In this document: piece by piece, positions 1 to 6,341 of the stretch
Layout of the letters: each line of letters opens with the position of its first letter
How positions within the stretch are numbered: position 1 is the stretch's first letter
NCBI GenBank assembly: GCA_020024645.1
Contig: JAHHTN010000089.1
Location: 1-6,830 of the forward strand
Source of the DNA: Faecalimonas sp.
GTDB taxonomy: Bacteria > Bacillota > Clostridia > Lachnospirales > Lachnospiraceae
Reading direction: 5' to 3'
Length of the DNA stretch: 6,830 bases
Made by a program: the position numbers and the translations under genes
The notes under the pieces: model-generated
Databases searched by the model: none
Told to the model about the DNA's origin: nothing
Seen by the model: the letters and a program-made list of their open reading frames with translations, nothing else

Positions 1-8
1 ACTTTTAT

Positions 9-81
9 TTCTTAAGAAGTATTAAGAAATAGGCAATTAATTTTAAGAATATTCGTCATTCTATTCAATTCGTTCTTAAGA
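9..81 (+). promoter_or_regulatory. Four phased TTAAGA direct repeats, probable response-regulator operator
   Basis: TTAAGA occurs four times in the same orientation, starting at 12, 22, 43 and 76. The first and last copies share nine identical bases (TTCTTAAGA, at 9-17 and 73-81), and the first is also part of the 10-base palindrome TTCTTAAGAA. The steps between copies are 10, 21 and 33 bases, close to one, two and three turns of DNA, so all would lie on roughly the same face. Direct repeats of a short AT-rich half-site at about 10-11 base spacing, ending about 10 bases before the -10 element, are typical of OmpR/PhoB-family response regulators. The regulator is not in the window and the assignment is an inference; the repeats themselves are plain in the sequence. 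Confidence 0.55.
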
Positions 82-87
82 TTCATC

Positions 88-96
88 TGTCATAAT
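88..96 (+). promoter_or_regulatory. Extended -10 promoter element of the glycosylation operon
   Basis: TGTCATAAT fits an extended -10 (TGn followed by CATAAT, five of six to consensus). No good -35 lies 16-18 bases upstream; that space is taken by the last TTAAGA repeat (76-81), as expected for an activator-dependent promoter. Transcription would start near 103, giving a leader of about 25 bases. An alternative is -10 TATGAT at 96-101 with TTCTTA at 73-78 and a 17-base spacer. The sequence does not decide between them. Confidence 0.5.
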
Positions 97-111
97 ATGA
101 TGAAGGAATGG

Positions 112-117
112 AGGAGG
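112..117 (+). promoter_or_regulatory. Ribosome binding site of the YfhO-family gene
   Basis: AGGAGG lies within a purine run (110-120), 10 bases before the ATG at 128. The spacing is slightly long, but there is no competing start, so 128 is accepted. Confidence 0.75.
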
Positions 118-127
118 AAAATTACAT

Positions 128-2542
128 ATGAAAAAATCACAAAAATTTTATCCATATATATTTTTGACTATTTTTGCCTGTTTGCTCATCTTCATTATTT
201 GGCCAAATAACACTTCTTTTGGCTCTATGATAGATTGGTCTCAGCAACACATTAAAATTGCCGAATATTTTCGCACACTATTTTTAAAAAACGGAGAACT
301 TTTTCCTGATTATGCTACACACTTAGGCGGTGGAATTAATATCTATGCATTATCTTATTATGGACTTTTTCGATTAGATGTACTTATCAGTTATGTGTTC
401 CCTTTCATAGACATGGAATATATTGTTGTCACTTATATCATTTTAGAATATATTGCAAGTGTCAATCTTTGCTTTGCTTGGTTAAAGAAACATAATATCC
501 AAAAAGAAATTTGCTTTCTTTCTGCTATCCTACTAGCAACATCTTCACTTTTATTTCAAAGTCATAGACAAATCATGTTTATCAATTACATGCCATATTT
601 GTTTTGTACATTACTTGCTATAGACAACTTTTTAGAAACAAAAAAAATCCGTTGGATTCCTTTATCCGTTGCACTTATTATTTTACATAGTTATTTTTTT
701 AGTGTAACTGCAATTATTCTCTGCACAGGTTATTTTTTCTTTGAATTAACAAACAAAACAGAGAAAAAGAGTCTCATTACAAAATACATAGGTGCAATAT
801 CTATTGGAATCGGAATGTGTGCTGTTCTTCTTTTTCCTACCGCATACTATATGTTACATATCAAAAAAGACAAATGGAATCCCCTTTCTTTAATTGAAAT
901 TTGGGGTATTACGCCTTCATTAAGAGGGCTTTTGTATTACTCCTACGGAGCAGGACTTACAATAATTGTCCTTTTTGTATTAATACTTTCACTCCAATAT
1001 AAGCGCACACGGAAAATGGGAGCCGTCCTTTTATTTTGCCTATGCAGTAATCTTGTTGCTTATTTATTAAACGGAACATTATATGTACGTTATAAAATTT
1101 ACTTGGTTTTTCTTCCATTTATTTTATATGTTTTTGCAAAAACATTACAAGAAATATACTATTCAGAAAAAAAATTACATTTATTTCCTCTTTTTTTTGC
1201 CGGGATACCTGTTTTAACTATTTATTTATTTGACCATAGAAAAACAGAACTTCCAATACTTTTAGATGTTATTGTAAGTTTTGTTCTTCTTATCCTTTTC
1301 TGTCAAAAAAAGAATACCGTATACTTATTTCTTTCCTGCATCCTTCCATTTGTGATTTGTATACAGTTAAATGGAACTGAAATATATCCAACCAAAGAAA
1401 AAAGCGTCTTCTCAGATGCTGAACTAACTACTCTTTGCTCTACTTATAGGGGAAGATTTTTGGACACTACTACAGGGCTTTTAAATGTAAACGATGTTTT
1501 TAGTGCAGATACTTATAAAACAACTATGTACTCATCTCTTTCTAACGGAGAATATAACACTTTTTATTATGATTATATGAAAAATCCAATCAGTATTCGC
1601 AATCGAGTGGTACTATCATCTAATCCAAATATTTTGTTTCAACATCTAATGCATGTAACAACAATGGAAACCAAACAAAAAACACTTCCTATTGGTTATG
1701 AGATCATGAAAAAGAAAAATGGAATTGTACTTGCAAAAACAGAGGATTCTATGCCTTTCGCTTATGCAACAAATACTCTTTATAGTCAAAAAGAATTTAA
1801 GAAACTATCCTATCCTAAAACTATAGATGTTCTTACACAATCAGCAGTTGTTGATACTAACAAAATGGATTTTAAAAAAAGAATACAAAAAGAAAAGTTT
1901 TCTTTTACGATAAAAAATAAAGGTAAAGAAAATCAAACTGTTTCTTTGCCAAAAGAATATAATAGCCAAGTACTTCTTCTTTCTTTTGATATAGATAGAA
2001 AAGATGGTAAAGAAGTTATTATTGATATTAATGGCATACGAAACAAACTATCTAGTAAAGATGCAAATTATCCAAATAACAATACAACTTTTACTTATGT
2101 TCTCTCATCAAATAATCCAATGAAAGAACTACATATAAATGCTTCAAAGGGAAACTATCGAATCAAAAATGTACAACTATATTCTCTACCTTATACCTAT
2201 ATACAAAGGAGAAACCAAACTGTTGATACAGTCAAATTAAGAAAAACCACAAAAAAAGAAGTATTAAAAGGAAATGTAAACGTATCAAATAACGGTTATC
2301 TTATTACATCTATACCATATGAAAAAGGATTTACAGCTTATATAGACGGAAAGAAAGTACCTGTCGAACAAGTGAACACCTGCTTTGTTGGATTTCCTAT
2401 AGACAAAGGAATACACAATATTTCCATTGTATTTCACGCACCAGCAAAACAGTTCGGACTTATTATAAGCGGACTTTCTTTCATACTGTTTATTATTTTT
2501 TTCAATTATAAGAGGAGGTTCCTATGGAAAAGAAAACATTAA
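128..2542 (+). CDS. YfhO-family membrane glycosyltransferase (GT-C type)
   Basis: This 804-residue polytopic membrane protein is a normal length for the YfhO family. What is seen: a signal-anchor-like helix at about 8-25, a loop with DWSQQH (36-41; Asp36 is a candidate catalytic acid), a GGGIN motif at 67-71, and about a dozen hydrophobic helices up to about residue 414. A long, lysine-rich, extracytoplasmic region follows (about 415-775), then a last helix (776-793) and a basic cytoplasmic tail. The stretch 724-777, with PYEKGF, a DGKKVPV turn and GIHNI, matches the family's typical C-terminal end. What is known: Bacillus subtilis YfhO acts with CsbB in lipoteichoic acid glycosylation and is thought to transfer sugar from undecaprenyl phosphate outside the cell. 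What is inferred: the same step here, using the lipid-linked sugar made by the GT2 gene downstream. The acceptor polymer is unknown. First gene of a four-gene operon, with no frameshift seen. Confidence 0.85.
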   Translation: MKKSQKFYPYIFLTIFACLLIFIIWPNNTSFGSMIDWSQQHIKIAEYFRTLFLKNGELFPDYATHLGGGINIYALSYYGLFRLDVLISYVFPFIDMEYIVVTYIILEYIASVNLCFAWLKKHNIQKEICFLSAILLATSSLLFQSHRQIMFINYMPYLFCTLLAIDNFLETKKIRWIPLSVALIILHSYFFSVTAIILCTGYFFFELTNKTEKKSLITKYIGAISIGIGMCAVLLFPTAYYMLHIKKDKWNPLSLIEIWGITPSLRGLLYYSYGAGLTIIVLFVLILSLQYKRTRKMGAVLLFCLCSNLVAYLLNGTLYVRYKIYLVFLPFILYVFAKTLQEIYYSEKKLHLFPLFFAGIPVLTIYLFDHRKTELPILLDVIVSFVLLILFCQKKNTVYLFLSCILPFVICIQLNGTEIYPTKEKSVFSDAELTTLCSTYRGRFLDTTTGLLNVNDVFSADTYKTTMYSSLSNGEYNTFYYDYMKNPISIRNRVVLSSNPNILFQHLMHVTTMETKQKTLPIGYEIMKKKNGIVLAKTEDSMPFAYATNTLYSQKEFKKLSYPKTIDVLTQSAVVDTNKMDFKKRIQKEKFSFTIKNKGKENQTVSLPKEYNSQVLLLSFDIDRKDGKEVIIDINGIRNKLSSKDANYPNNNTTFTYVLSSNNPMKELHINASKGNYRIKNVQLYSLPYTYIQRRNQTVDTVKLRKTTKKEVLKGNVNVSNNGYLITSIPYEKGFTAYIDGKKVPVEQVNTCFVGFPIDKGIHNISIVFHAPAKQFGLIISGLSFILFIIFFNYKRRFLWKRKH
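2513..2519 (+). promoter_or_regulatory. Strong ribosome binding site inside the end of the YfhO-family gene
   Basis: AGGAGGT, an excellent match to the 16S rRNA 3' end, lies 4-5 bases before the ATG at 2524 and within the last codons of the preceding gene. It fixes the GtrA start and allows reinitiation by ribosomes finishing the upstream gene. Confidence 0.8.
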
Positions 2543-2946
2543 GAGAATTTATACGCTACTGCCTTATCGGTGGTTGTACAACAGCAATTAATTATTTTAT
2601 TTATATTGGAGTTTTATTCTTTTTTCAAAAGAAATATCTATTTGCAAATACAATAGCATGGGGTTTTGCTGTTCTCTTTGCTTTTTATGCAAACAAACAC
2701 TTTGTATTTCAAGAAACAAGAAAAGGGGGTAAATCAGATAAGGAGGCTCTATCCTTTTTCACTATGAGACTTATCACCTTACTGATTGAAAATGTTCTTC
2801 TCTATGTATGCATACAACAATTACAACTTCACTCTCTTGTTTCTAAATTAATTGTAAGCGTGATTACTATTTTAGCAAATTATATTTTATGCAAATATGC
2901 AATTTTTACAGAAGAGAAAGGTGGAATGATTTATGAAGAAAATTAG
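2524..2946 (+). CDS. GtrA-family membrane protein, probable polyprenyl-phosphate sugar flippase
   Basis: This 140-residue protein has four hydrophobic helices (about 9-33, 40-57, 79-99 and 104-124), the standard GtrA-family layout and length. Family marks visible are the F-x3-Y-x2-IGG start of helix 1 (9-17), Asn57-Lys58 followed by the aromatic FVF, Arg82 with Glu89 in helix 3, Lys108, and NY-x3-K-x3-F at 119-128. GtrA/GtcA proteins work with GtrB-type glycosyltransferases in phage serotype conversion and in teichoic acid glycosylation, where they are thought to move undecaprenyl-phosphate sugars across the membrane; direct transport evidence for the family is limited. It overlaps the YfhO-family gene by 19 bases and the GT2 gene by 14, so it sits between its two expected partners. 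The assignment to the family is firm; the flippase role follows the family. Confidence 0.9.
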   Translation: MEKKTLREFIRYCLIGGCTTAINYFIYIGVLFFFQKKYLFANTIAWGFAVLFAFYANKHFVFQETRKGGKSDKEALSFFTMRLITLLIENVLLYVCIQQLQLHSLVSKLIVSVITILANYILCKYAIFTEEKGGMIYEEN

Positions 2947-3874
2947 TATAATTGTTCCTTGTTATAACGAGGAAGAGTCTTTACCTCTTTTTCATAAAGA
3001 AGTAACAAAAGTTTTGCAAGAGATTAGTGATGCTGATTACGAATTATTATTTATTAATGATGGAAGTAAAGATCATACCATTGATGTTATAAAACTCCTT
3101 TCTGCAAAAAATCCTCATATTTCCTACTTTTCTTTTTCAAGAAACTTCGGAAAAGAAGCTGCGATGTATGCTGGATTATCTCATGCAGAAGGTGATTATT
3201 GTGTCATTATGGACGCTGATTTGCAACATCCTCCAGCACTGCTACAAGAAATGTTCCATGCTGTTGATAAGGAGGGCTATGACTGTTGCGCTGGAAAGCG
3301 CTTAGACCGTACAGGAGAAGGAAAAATAAGAAACTTTCTATCACACTCTTTCTATCGTGTCATTCAGCGCCTTACGCACATGGATATGAGTGATGGCGCA
3401 GGAGATTTTCGTATGATGTCTCGACAAATGGTAAATGCAATTTTAGAAATGAAGGAATACAATCGATATATGAAAGGCCTCTTCTCCTTTGTAGGATTTG
3501 AAACGAAATGGATTGAATTCCACAACATAGAGAGAGTTGCCGGAGAAACAAAGTGGACACTAAAAAGTCTATTTTCTTATGCTTGTGAAGGTATTTTCTC
3601 CTTCTCCACAAAACCATTGATGCTTTCTGGTATGTTTGGCACATTTTTATTATTGATTTCTTTCGTTTTAGCTGGATATATTGGAATTGACACATTATTT
3701 TTACATCACAAATTCAATGGCCTATTAGCAATTACTTTACTTATCCTTGTATTAAGTGGAATTCAAATGCTATTTGTTTCCATTTTAGGACAATATATTT
3801 CCAAAGATTATATGGAAAACAAAAACCGACCAATTTATATTATAAAGGAGAGTAATAAACCATGCGTATCTTAA
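2933..3874 (+). CDS. GT2 family glycosyltransferase, GtrB/CsbB-like undecaprenyl-phosphate sugar synthase
   Basis: This 313-residue protein has a cytoplasmic GT-A domain (about 1-225) and two C-terminal helices (about 229-250 and 262-284), the layout of GtrB, CsbB and dolichol-phosphate-sugar synthase-like enzymes. Motifs seen are VPCYNEEE (8-15), NDGSKD (42-47) for the nucleotide, DADLQHPP (94-101) with the metal-binding DxD, GDFRMMSR (157-164), and the RYMKGLFSFVGF (178-189) and GETKWTLKSL (204-213) segments next to the membrane. The expected reaction is transfer of a sugar from a nucleotide sugar to undecaprenyl phosphate on the inner face. The sugar cannot be read from the sequence; CsbB and streptococcal GacI use GlcNAc, while other members use glucose. 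GlcNAc is favoured here because of the deacetylase downstream. AAAGGTGG at 2917-2924 supports the start. It overlaps the deacetylase gene by 13 bases. Confidence 0.9.
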   Translation: MKKISIIVPCYNEEESLPLFHKEVTKVLQEISDADYELLFINDGSKDHTIDVIKLLSAKNPHISYFSFSRNFGKEAAMYAGLSHAEGDYCVIMDADLQHPPALLQEMFHAVDKEGYDCCAGKRLDRTGEGKIRNFLSHSFYRVIQRLTHMDMSDGAGDFRMMSRQMVNAILEMKEYNRYMKGLFSFVGFETKWIEFHNIERVAGETKWTLKSLFSYACEGIFSFSTKPLMLSGMFGTFLLLISFVLAGYIGIDTLFLHHKFNGLLAITLLILVLSGIQMLFVSILGQYISKDYMENKNRPIYIIKESNKPCVS

Positions 3875-4533
3875 AAAAAATAACTGTTTGCGGATTACTT
3901 GCTTGTCTCTTCCTTTTATCCGGTTGTCAAAAGGAAACATTATCCGAACCAACTGAAAAGTCAAAAAAACTAATGATTGTTGCTCATCCAGATGATGAAA
4001 CTATATTTGGTGGTGCACATATTTCTGAGGGAGAATATTTTATCGTCTGCCTAACAAATGAAAATAACTCTGTTAGAAAAACGGAATTCAATGACATGCT
4101 AGATGCAACAAAAAATGAAGGCATAATCTTAGATTTTCCAGATAAAAAATATGGAAAAAGAGATAATTGGGAACACGATAAAGAAAATATAGAGGAAATC
4201 ATCACTCATTATGTAAAAATAAAAAATTGGGAGAGTATAGCAACTCATAATATGAATGGAGAATATGGACACATTCATCATAAAATGGTGAATCAACTTG
4301 TAACCAAAATATGTGAACGCGAAAAACAAACAGATATCTTATATTTTTTTGCTCCATACTATAAAAAGAGTGATTTAAAAAATCATACCCTCACACCTAT
4401 AACTCCTTCTGCTTTAAAAGCAAAAATAAAAATAACCGAACTTTATTCATCACAAAAAAAGGTATGTGATCATTTAAAACATATATTTCCATACGAAGAA
4501 TGGACTTCTTATAAAGATAGTTATAAAAAATGA
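3862..4533 (+). CDS. PIG-L family zinc N-deacetylase, predicted lipoprotein
   Basis: This 223-residue protein begins with a lipoprotein signal: basic start, hydrophobic core (about 7-19) and lipobox LSGC with Cys22 as the lipidated residue, so the enzyme should be anchored outside the membrane. The PIG-L fold is marked by AHPDDE (41-46), R-x2-E at 72-75, and a THN at 128-130 followed by GEYGHIHH (133-140). By analogy with MshB, the zinc ligands would be His42, Asp45 and His140, with Asp44 as the general base and His137 assisting. The usual GHPDH is GHIHH here, but both histidines are kept. Family members remove acetyl from GlcNAc groups (GlcNAc-phosphatidylinositol, mycothiol and bacillithiol precursors), mostly in the cytoplasm. 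As the last gene of a glycosylation operon, it may deacetylate the added sugar on the cell surface; this is inference. AAGGAG at 3845-3850 is 11 bases before the start. Its stop lies inside the terminator hairpin. Confidence 0.88.
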   Translation: MRILKKITVCGLLACLFLLSGCQKETLSEPTEKSKKLMIVAHPDDETIFGGAHISEGEYFIVCLTNENNSVRKTEFNDMLDATKNEGIILDFPDKKYGKRDNWEHDKENIEEIITHYVKIKNWESIATHNMNGEYGHIHHKMVNQLVTKICEREKQTDILYFFAPYYKKSDLKNHTLTPITPSALKAKIKITELYSSQKKVCDHLKHIFPYEEWTSYKDSYKK

Positions 4534-4557
4534 CATTTCAAATGAAATGTCATTTTT
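4526..4557. terminator. Bidirectional intrinsic terminator between converging operons
   Basis: A perfect inverted repeat pairs 4526-4539 with 4544-4557 (AAAAATGACATTTC against its complement) around a four-base AAAT loop. The core nine pairs are 4531-4539 and 4544-4552. The plus strand ends in a T5 run and the minus strand in a T6 run, so it can stop both the glycosylation operon and the trpS operon. The hairpin contains the TGA stop of the deacetylase gene (4531-4533) and ends four bases from the trpS stop. Confidence 0.8.
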
Positions 4558-4561
4558 GCAT

Positions 4562-5566
4562 TTATCTTATTCTATCAGGAAAACCTACCTTACGTTGTAC
4601 CTTGCACAATGTTTTTGTTGCATAATAGTTGGCTTTTTCTGCGTTATTCTTAATAATACTATCAATATAAACTTTATCCTTTTCAAGTCTTGCCACTTCA
4701 TCTTGTAGAGGTTTTAAAACAGAAACGATCACTTCTCCTACTGCCGTTTTAAAATCTCCGTATCCTTTTCCAGCAAATTCGCGAACAACTTCATCCGCTG
4801 TTTTATTTGTACAGGCACAGTAAATATCAATTAAATTTTTCACTCCTGGTTGTTCATCACGATATAAAATTTGTGCTTCTGAATCTGTTACAGCACGCTT
4901 ACATTTTCGCATAATTGTATCAGGATCATCCAGCAAATAAATACTTCCATTTGGATTTTCATCAGATTTTGACATTTTCTTTGTCGGATCCTGTAAACTC
5001 ATAATTTTAGCTCCAACTTTACCTATATACGCTTCTGGAACAGTAAACACATCTCCATAAATCGAATTAAATCTCTGTGCAATATCTCTTGTTAATTCCA
5101 AATGCTGCATTTGATCAATCCCGACTGGTACTACATCAGCTTGAAATAGCAAAATATCCGAAGCCATCAAAACTGGATATGTAAAAAGCCCCGCATTAAT
5201 ATTATCCGCATGTTTAGCAGATTTATCCTTAAACTGCGTCATTCGGTTTAATTCTCCCATATAAGTATAACAATTTAAAATCCATGATAATTCTGCATGT
5301 CCTGACACATGTGACTGATAATAAATACAATTTTTCTCTGGATCAAGTCCTGCTGCAATATATAAAGTTAATAATGCTCTTGCTCTTTTACGAAGTATTT
5401 GTGGATCTTGTCTTACTGTAATAGAGTGCATATCCACAACACTATAAAAGCATTCATACTCATCACTTAATGTAATCCAGTTTTTTAATGCTCCAAGATA
5501 ATTCCCTAACGTAAGATTTCCCGTTGCCTGCATTCCGCTGAATAATACTTTTTTATCATTAATCAT
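4562..5566 (-). CDS. trpS: Tryptophan--tRNA ligase
   Basis: This class I aminoacyl-tRNA synthetase charges tRNA-Trp with tryptophan using ATP. The protein is 334 residues from the start at 5566, the normal bacterial length. Seen: the HIGH-equivalent TLGN in GNLTLGNY (16-23), MGELNRMTQFKDKS (103-116), the tryptophan-pocket region with Met134 and Asp137, GIDQ (149-152) and a KMSKS loop (197-201). The start is set by AAGGAG at 5574-5579, seven bases before ATG; the frame stays open for nine more codons upstream, but that ATG overlaps the phosphatase end and has no better site. It is the second gene of a two-gene operon, 20 bases after the phosphatase stop. No T-box leader is visible upstream, although many Firmicute trpS genes have one. 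Confidence 0.97.
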   Translation of the reverse strand: MINDKKVLFSGMQATGNLTLGNYLGALKNWITLSDEYECFYSVVDMHSITVRQDPQILRKRARALLTLYIAAGLDPEKNCIYYQSHVSGHAELSWILNCYTYMGELNRMTQFKDKSAKHADNINAGLFTYPVLMASDILLFQADVVPVGIDQMQHLELTRDIAQRFNSIYGDVFTVPEAYIGKVGAKIMSLQDPTKKMSKSDENPNGSIYLLDDPDTIMRKCKRAVTDSEAQILYRDEQPGVKNLIDIYCACTNKTADEVVREFAGKGYGDFKTAVGEVIVSVLKPLQDEVARLEKDKVYIDSIIKNNAEKANYYATKTLCKVQRKVGFPDRIR

Positions 5567-5573
5567 TTCTATT

Positions 5574-5579
5574 CTCCTT
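5574..5579 (-). promoter_or_regulatory. Ribosome binding site that fixes the trpS start
   Basis: AAGGAG on the minus strand is seven bases from the ATG at 5566. It lies in the 20-base gap after the phosphatase stop and argues against the longer in-frame start at 5593, which is inside the phosphatase gene. Confidence 0.85.
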
Positions 5580-5586
5580 CTTTTTA

Positions 5587-6219
5587 TTACCAATCTGCTA
5601 CTTCATCTTCGTAATAAACCATATTTTCTTTTTCTATTGTCGGAATTCCATTTTCCACATGAATAATTGTTATAGCACAATTCTTATGAACACCACCATT
5701 CCAAAACAACTTCATTGGATTTTTCTTTATTATTCTTAAAATCGCACATAACACCGCCCCATGTACCGATACTAAAATAGTATCATCCTGATAATCTTTA
5801 TTATTGAATACATCATCAAGAAAATGTTCAATTCTTTCATTAAATTCGCTAAAATTCTCTCCCCCTCTTGTCGCCTTATAACTTTCAGGTGCATTAAAGA
5901 ATTTTTTAAATTCCTCATCTGGAATATTAAACTTCTCACCCTTACAATAAAGCCCTTCATACTCTCCAAAACACATTTCTTCTATTCTTGCGTCTTCAAT
6001 GATAGGAATCTCTCTATCCCCTTTCACAATCAGAGCAGTTTCTCTCGCTCTTTTCAACGGACTTGTAATAACCAAATCAAAAGGTATCTCTTTCAATGCT
6101 TCTTTTGTTTTATACGCTAAACTTCTTCCAAATTCATTCAGTTCAATATCAGACTGCCCCTGCAAACGTTTTTCTTTATTCCAGTCTGTTTCTCCATGCC
6201 TCATAATGTACAATTTCAT
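5587..6219 (-). CDS. Histidine phosphatase family protein (phosphoglycerate mutase-like)
   Basis: This 210-residue protein belongs to the branch 1 histidine phosphatase superfamily. The catalytic RHG box is at residues 7-9 (His8 is the phosphorylated residue) in MRHGETDWN; LQGQSDIELNEFG follows at 19-31, then SPLKRARETA (53-62) with phosphate-binding arginines, EEMCFGEYEG (79-88) with the likely proton donor Glu80, and VSVHG with the second catalytic His at about 152. Members called phosphoglycerate mutases often act on other phosphoesters (for example GpmB, CobC or PhoE types), and the sequence does not identify the substrate, so no symbol is given. The start at 6219 is chosen because GGAGG is seven bases upstream, the protein begins right at the conserved strand, and the longer start at 6255 would leave almost no leader after the promoter. 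It is the first gene of an operon with trpS. Confidence 0.9.
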   Translation of the reverse strand: MKLYIMRHGETDWNKEKRLQGQSDIELNEFGRSLAYKTKEALKEIPFDLVITSPLKRARETALIVKGDREIPIIEDARIEEMCFGEYEGLYCKGEKFNIPDEEFKKFFNAPESYKATRGGENFSEFNERIEHFLDDVFNNKDYQDDTILVSVHGAVLCAILRIIKKNPMKLFWNGGVHKNCAITIIHVENGIPTIEKENMVYYEDEVADW

Positions 6220-6223
6220 TTTT

Positions 6224-6231
6224 CTCCCTCC
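6224..6231 (-). promoter_or_regulatory. Ribosome binding site that fixes the phosphatase start
   Basis: GGAGGGAG on the minus strand; its GGAGG core (6227-6231) is seven bases before the ATG at 6219. No such site precedes the in-frame ATG at 6255. Confidence 0.85.
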
Positions 6232-6266
6232 AAACTGTCCATGTGAAAATCGCATTGAATAAAATC

Positions 6267-6275
6267 ATTATACCA
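6267..6275 (-). promoter_or_regulatory. Extended -10 promoter of the phosphatase-trpS operon
   Basis: TGGTATAAT on the minus strand is a perfect extended -10. The -35 region is poor (TGCAAT at 6290-6295 with a 17-base spacer), as is common with extended -10 promoters. Transcription would start near 6260, giving a leader of about 41 bases before the phosphatase ATG. The -35 position overlaps that of luxS on the other strand. Confidence 0.65.
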
Positions 6276-6290
6276 TATTTTACAGAAAGA

Positions 6291-6319
6291 TTGCATTTTA
6301 TTTTTCAAATCGTTATAAT
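6291..6319 (+). promoter_or_regulatory. Sigma-A-type promoter of luxS
   Basis: TTGCAT (6291-6296) and a perfect TATAAT (6314-6319) are separated by exactly 17 bases. The start of transcription would be near 6326, leaving a leader of only about 16 bases. It also shows that the longer in-frame start at 6243 lies outside the transcript. Confidence 0.8.
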
Positions 6320-6329
6320 AAAAATGATT

Positions 6330-6334
6330 GGAGG
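6330..6334 (+). promoter_or_regulatory. Ribosome binding site that fixes the luxS start
   Basis: GGAGG lies seven bases before the ATG at 6342 and only a few bases after the predicted transcription start. Confidence 0.85.
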
Positions 6335-6341
6335 AAAAAAC

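Noticed and set aside
9..18. TTCTTAAGAA palindrome as a terminator of an upstream gene
   Set aside because: It is only ten bases with no loop and no T-run in the right place; the repeated TTAAGA pattern explains it better.
128..2542. The large membrane protein as a polysaccharide polymerase or transporter
   Set aside because: The DWSQQH and GGGIN motifs near the N-terminus, the long outer domain and the C-terminal DGKKV region fit YfhO, and the neighbours fit a YfhO-type glycosylation role.
3372..3695. Open frame of 107 codons on the minus strand inside the GT2 gene
   Set aside because: It is antisense to a gene with clear motifs, has no ribosome site I could see, and its protein resembles nothing I recognise.
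3984..4329. Two short minus-strand open frames inside the deacetylase gene
   Set aside because: They are antisense to the AHPDDE region of a well-supported gene and arise from AT-rich codons.
6220..6255. Longer phosphatase start at 6255, adding 12 residues
   Set aside because: The RHG domain begins right after 6219, where a strong ribosome site sits at the correct distance.
5772..6262. Open frames in other readings across the phosphatase gene, including two on the plus strand
   Set aside because: The phosphatase has all its catalytic motifs in the minus-strand frame; the others show no family features and no ribosome sites.
6243..6341. Longer luxS start at 6243, adding 33 residues
   Set aside because: It lies upstream of the luxS promoter and lacks a ribosome site; the conserved LuxS N-terminus begins at 6342.
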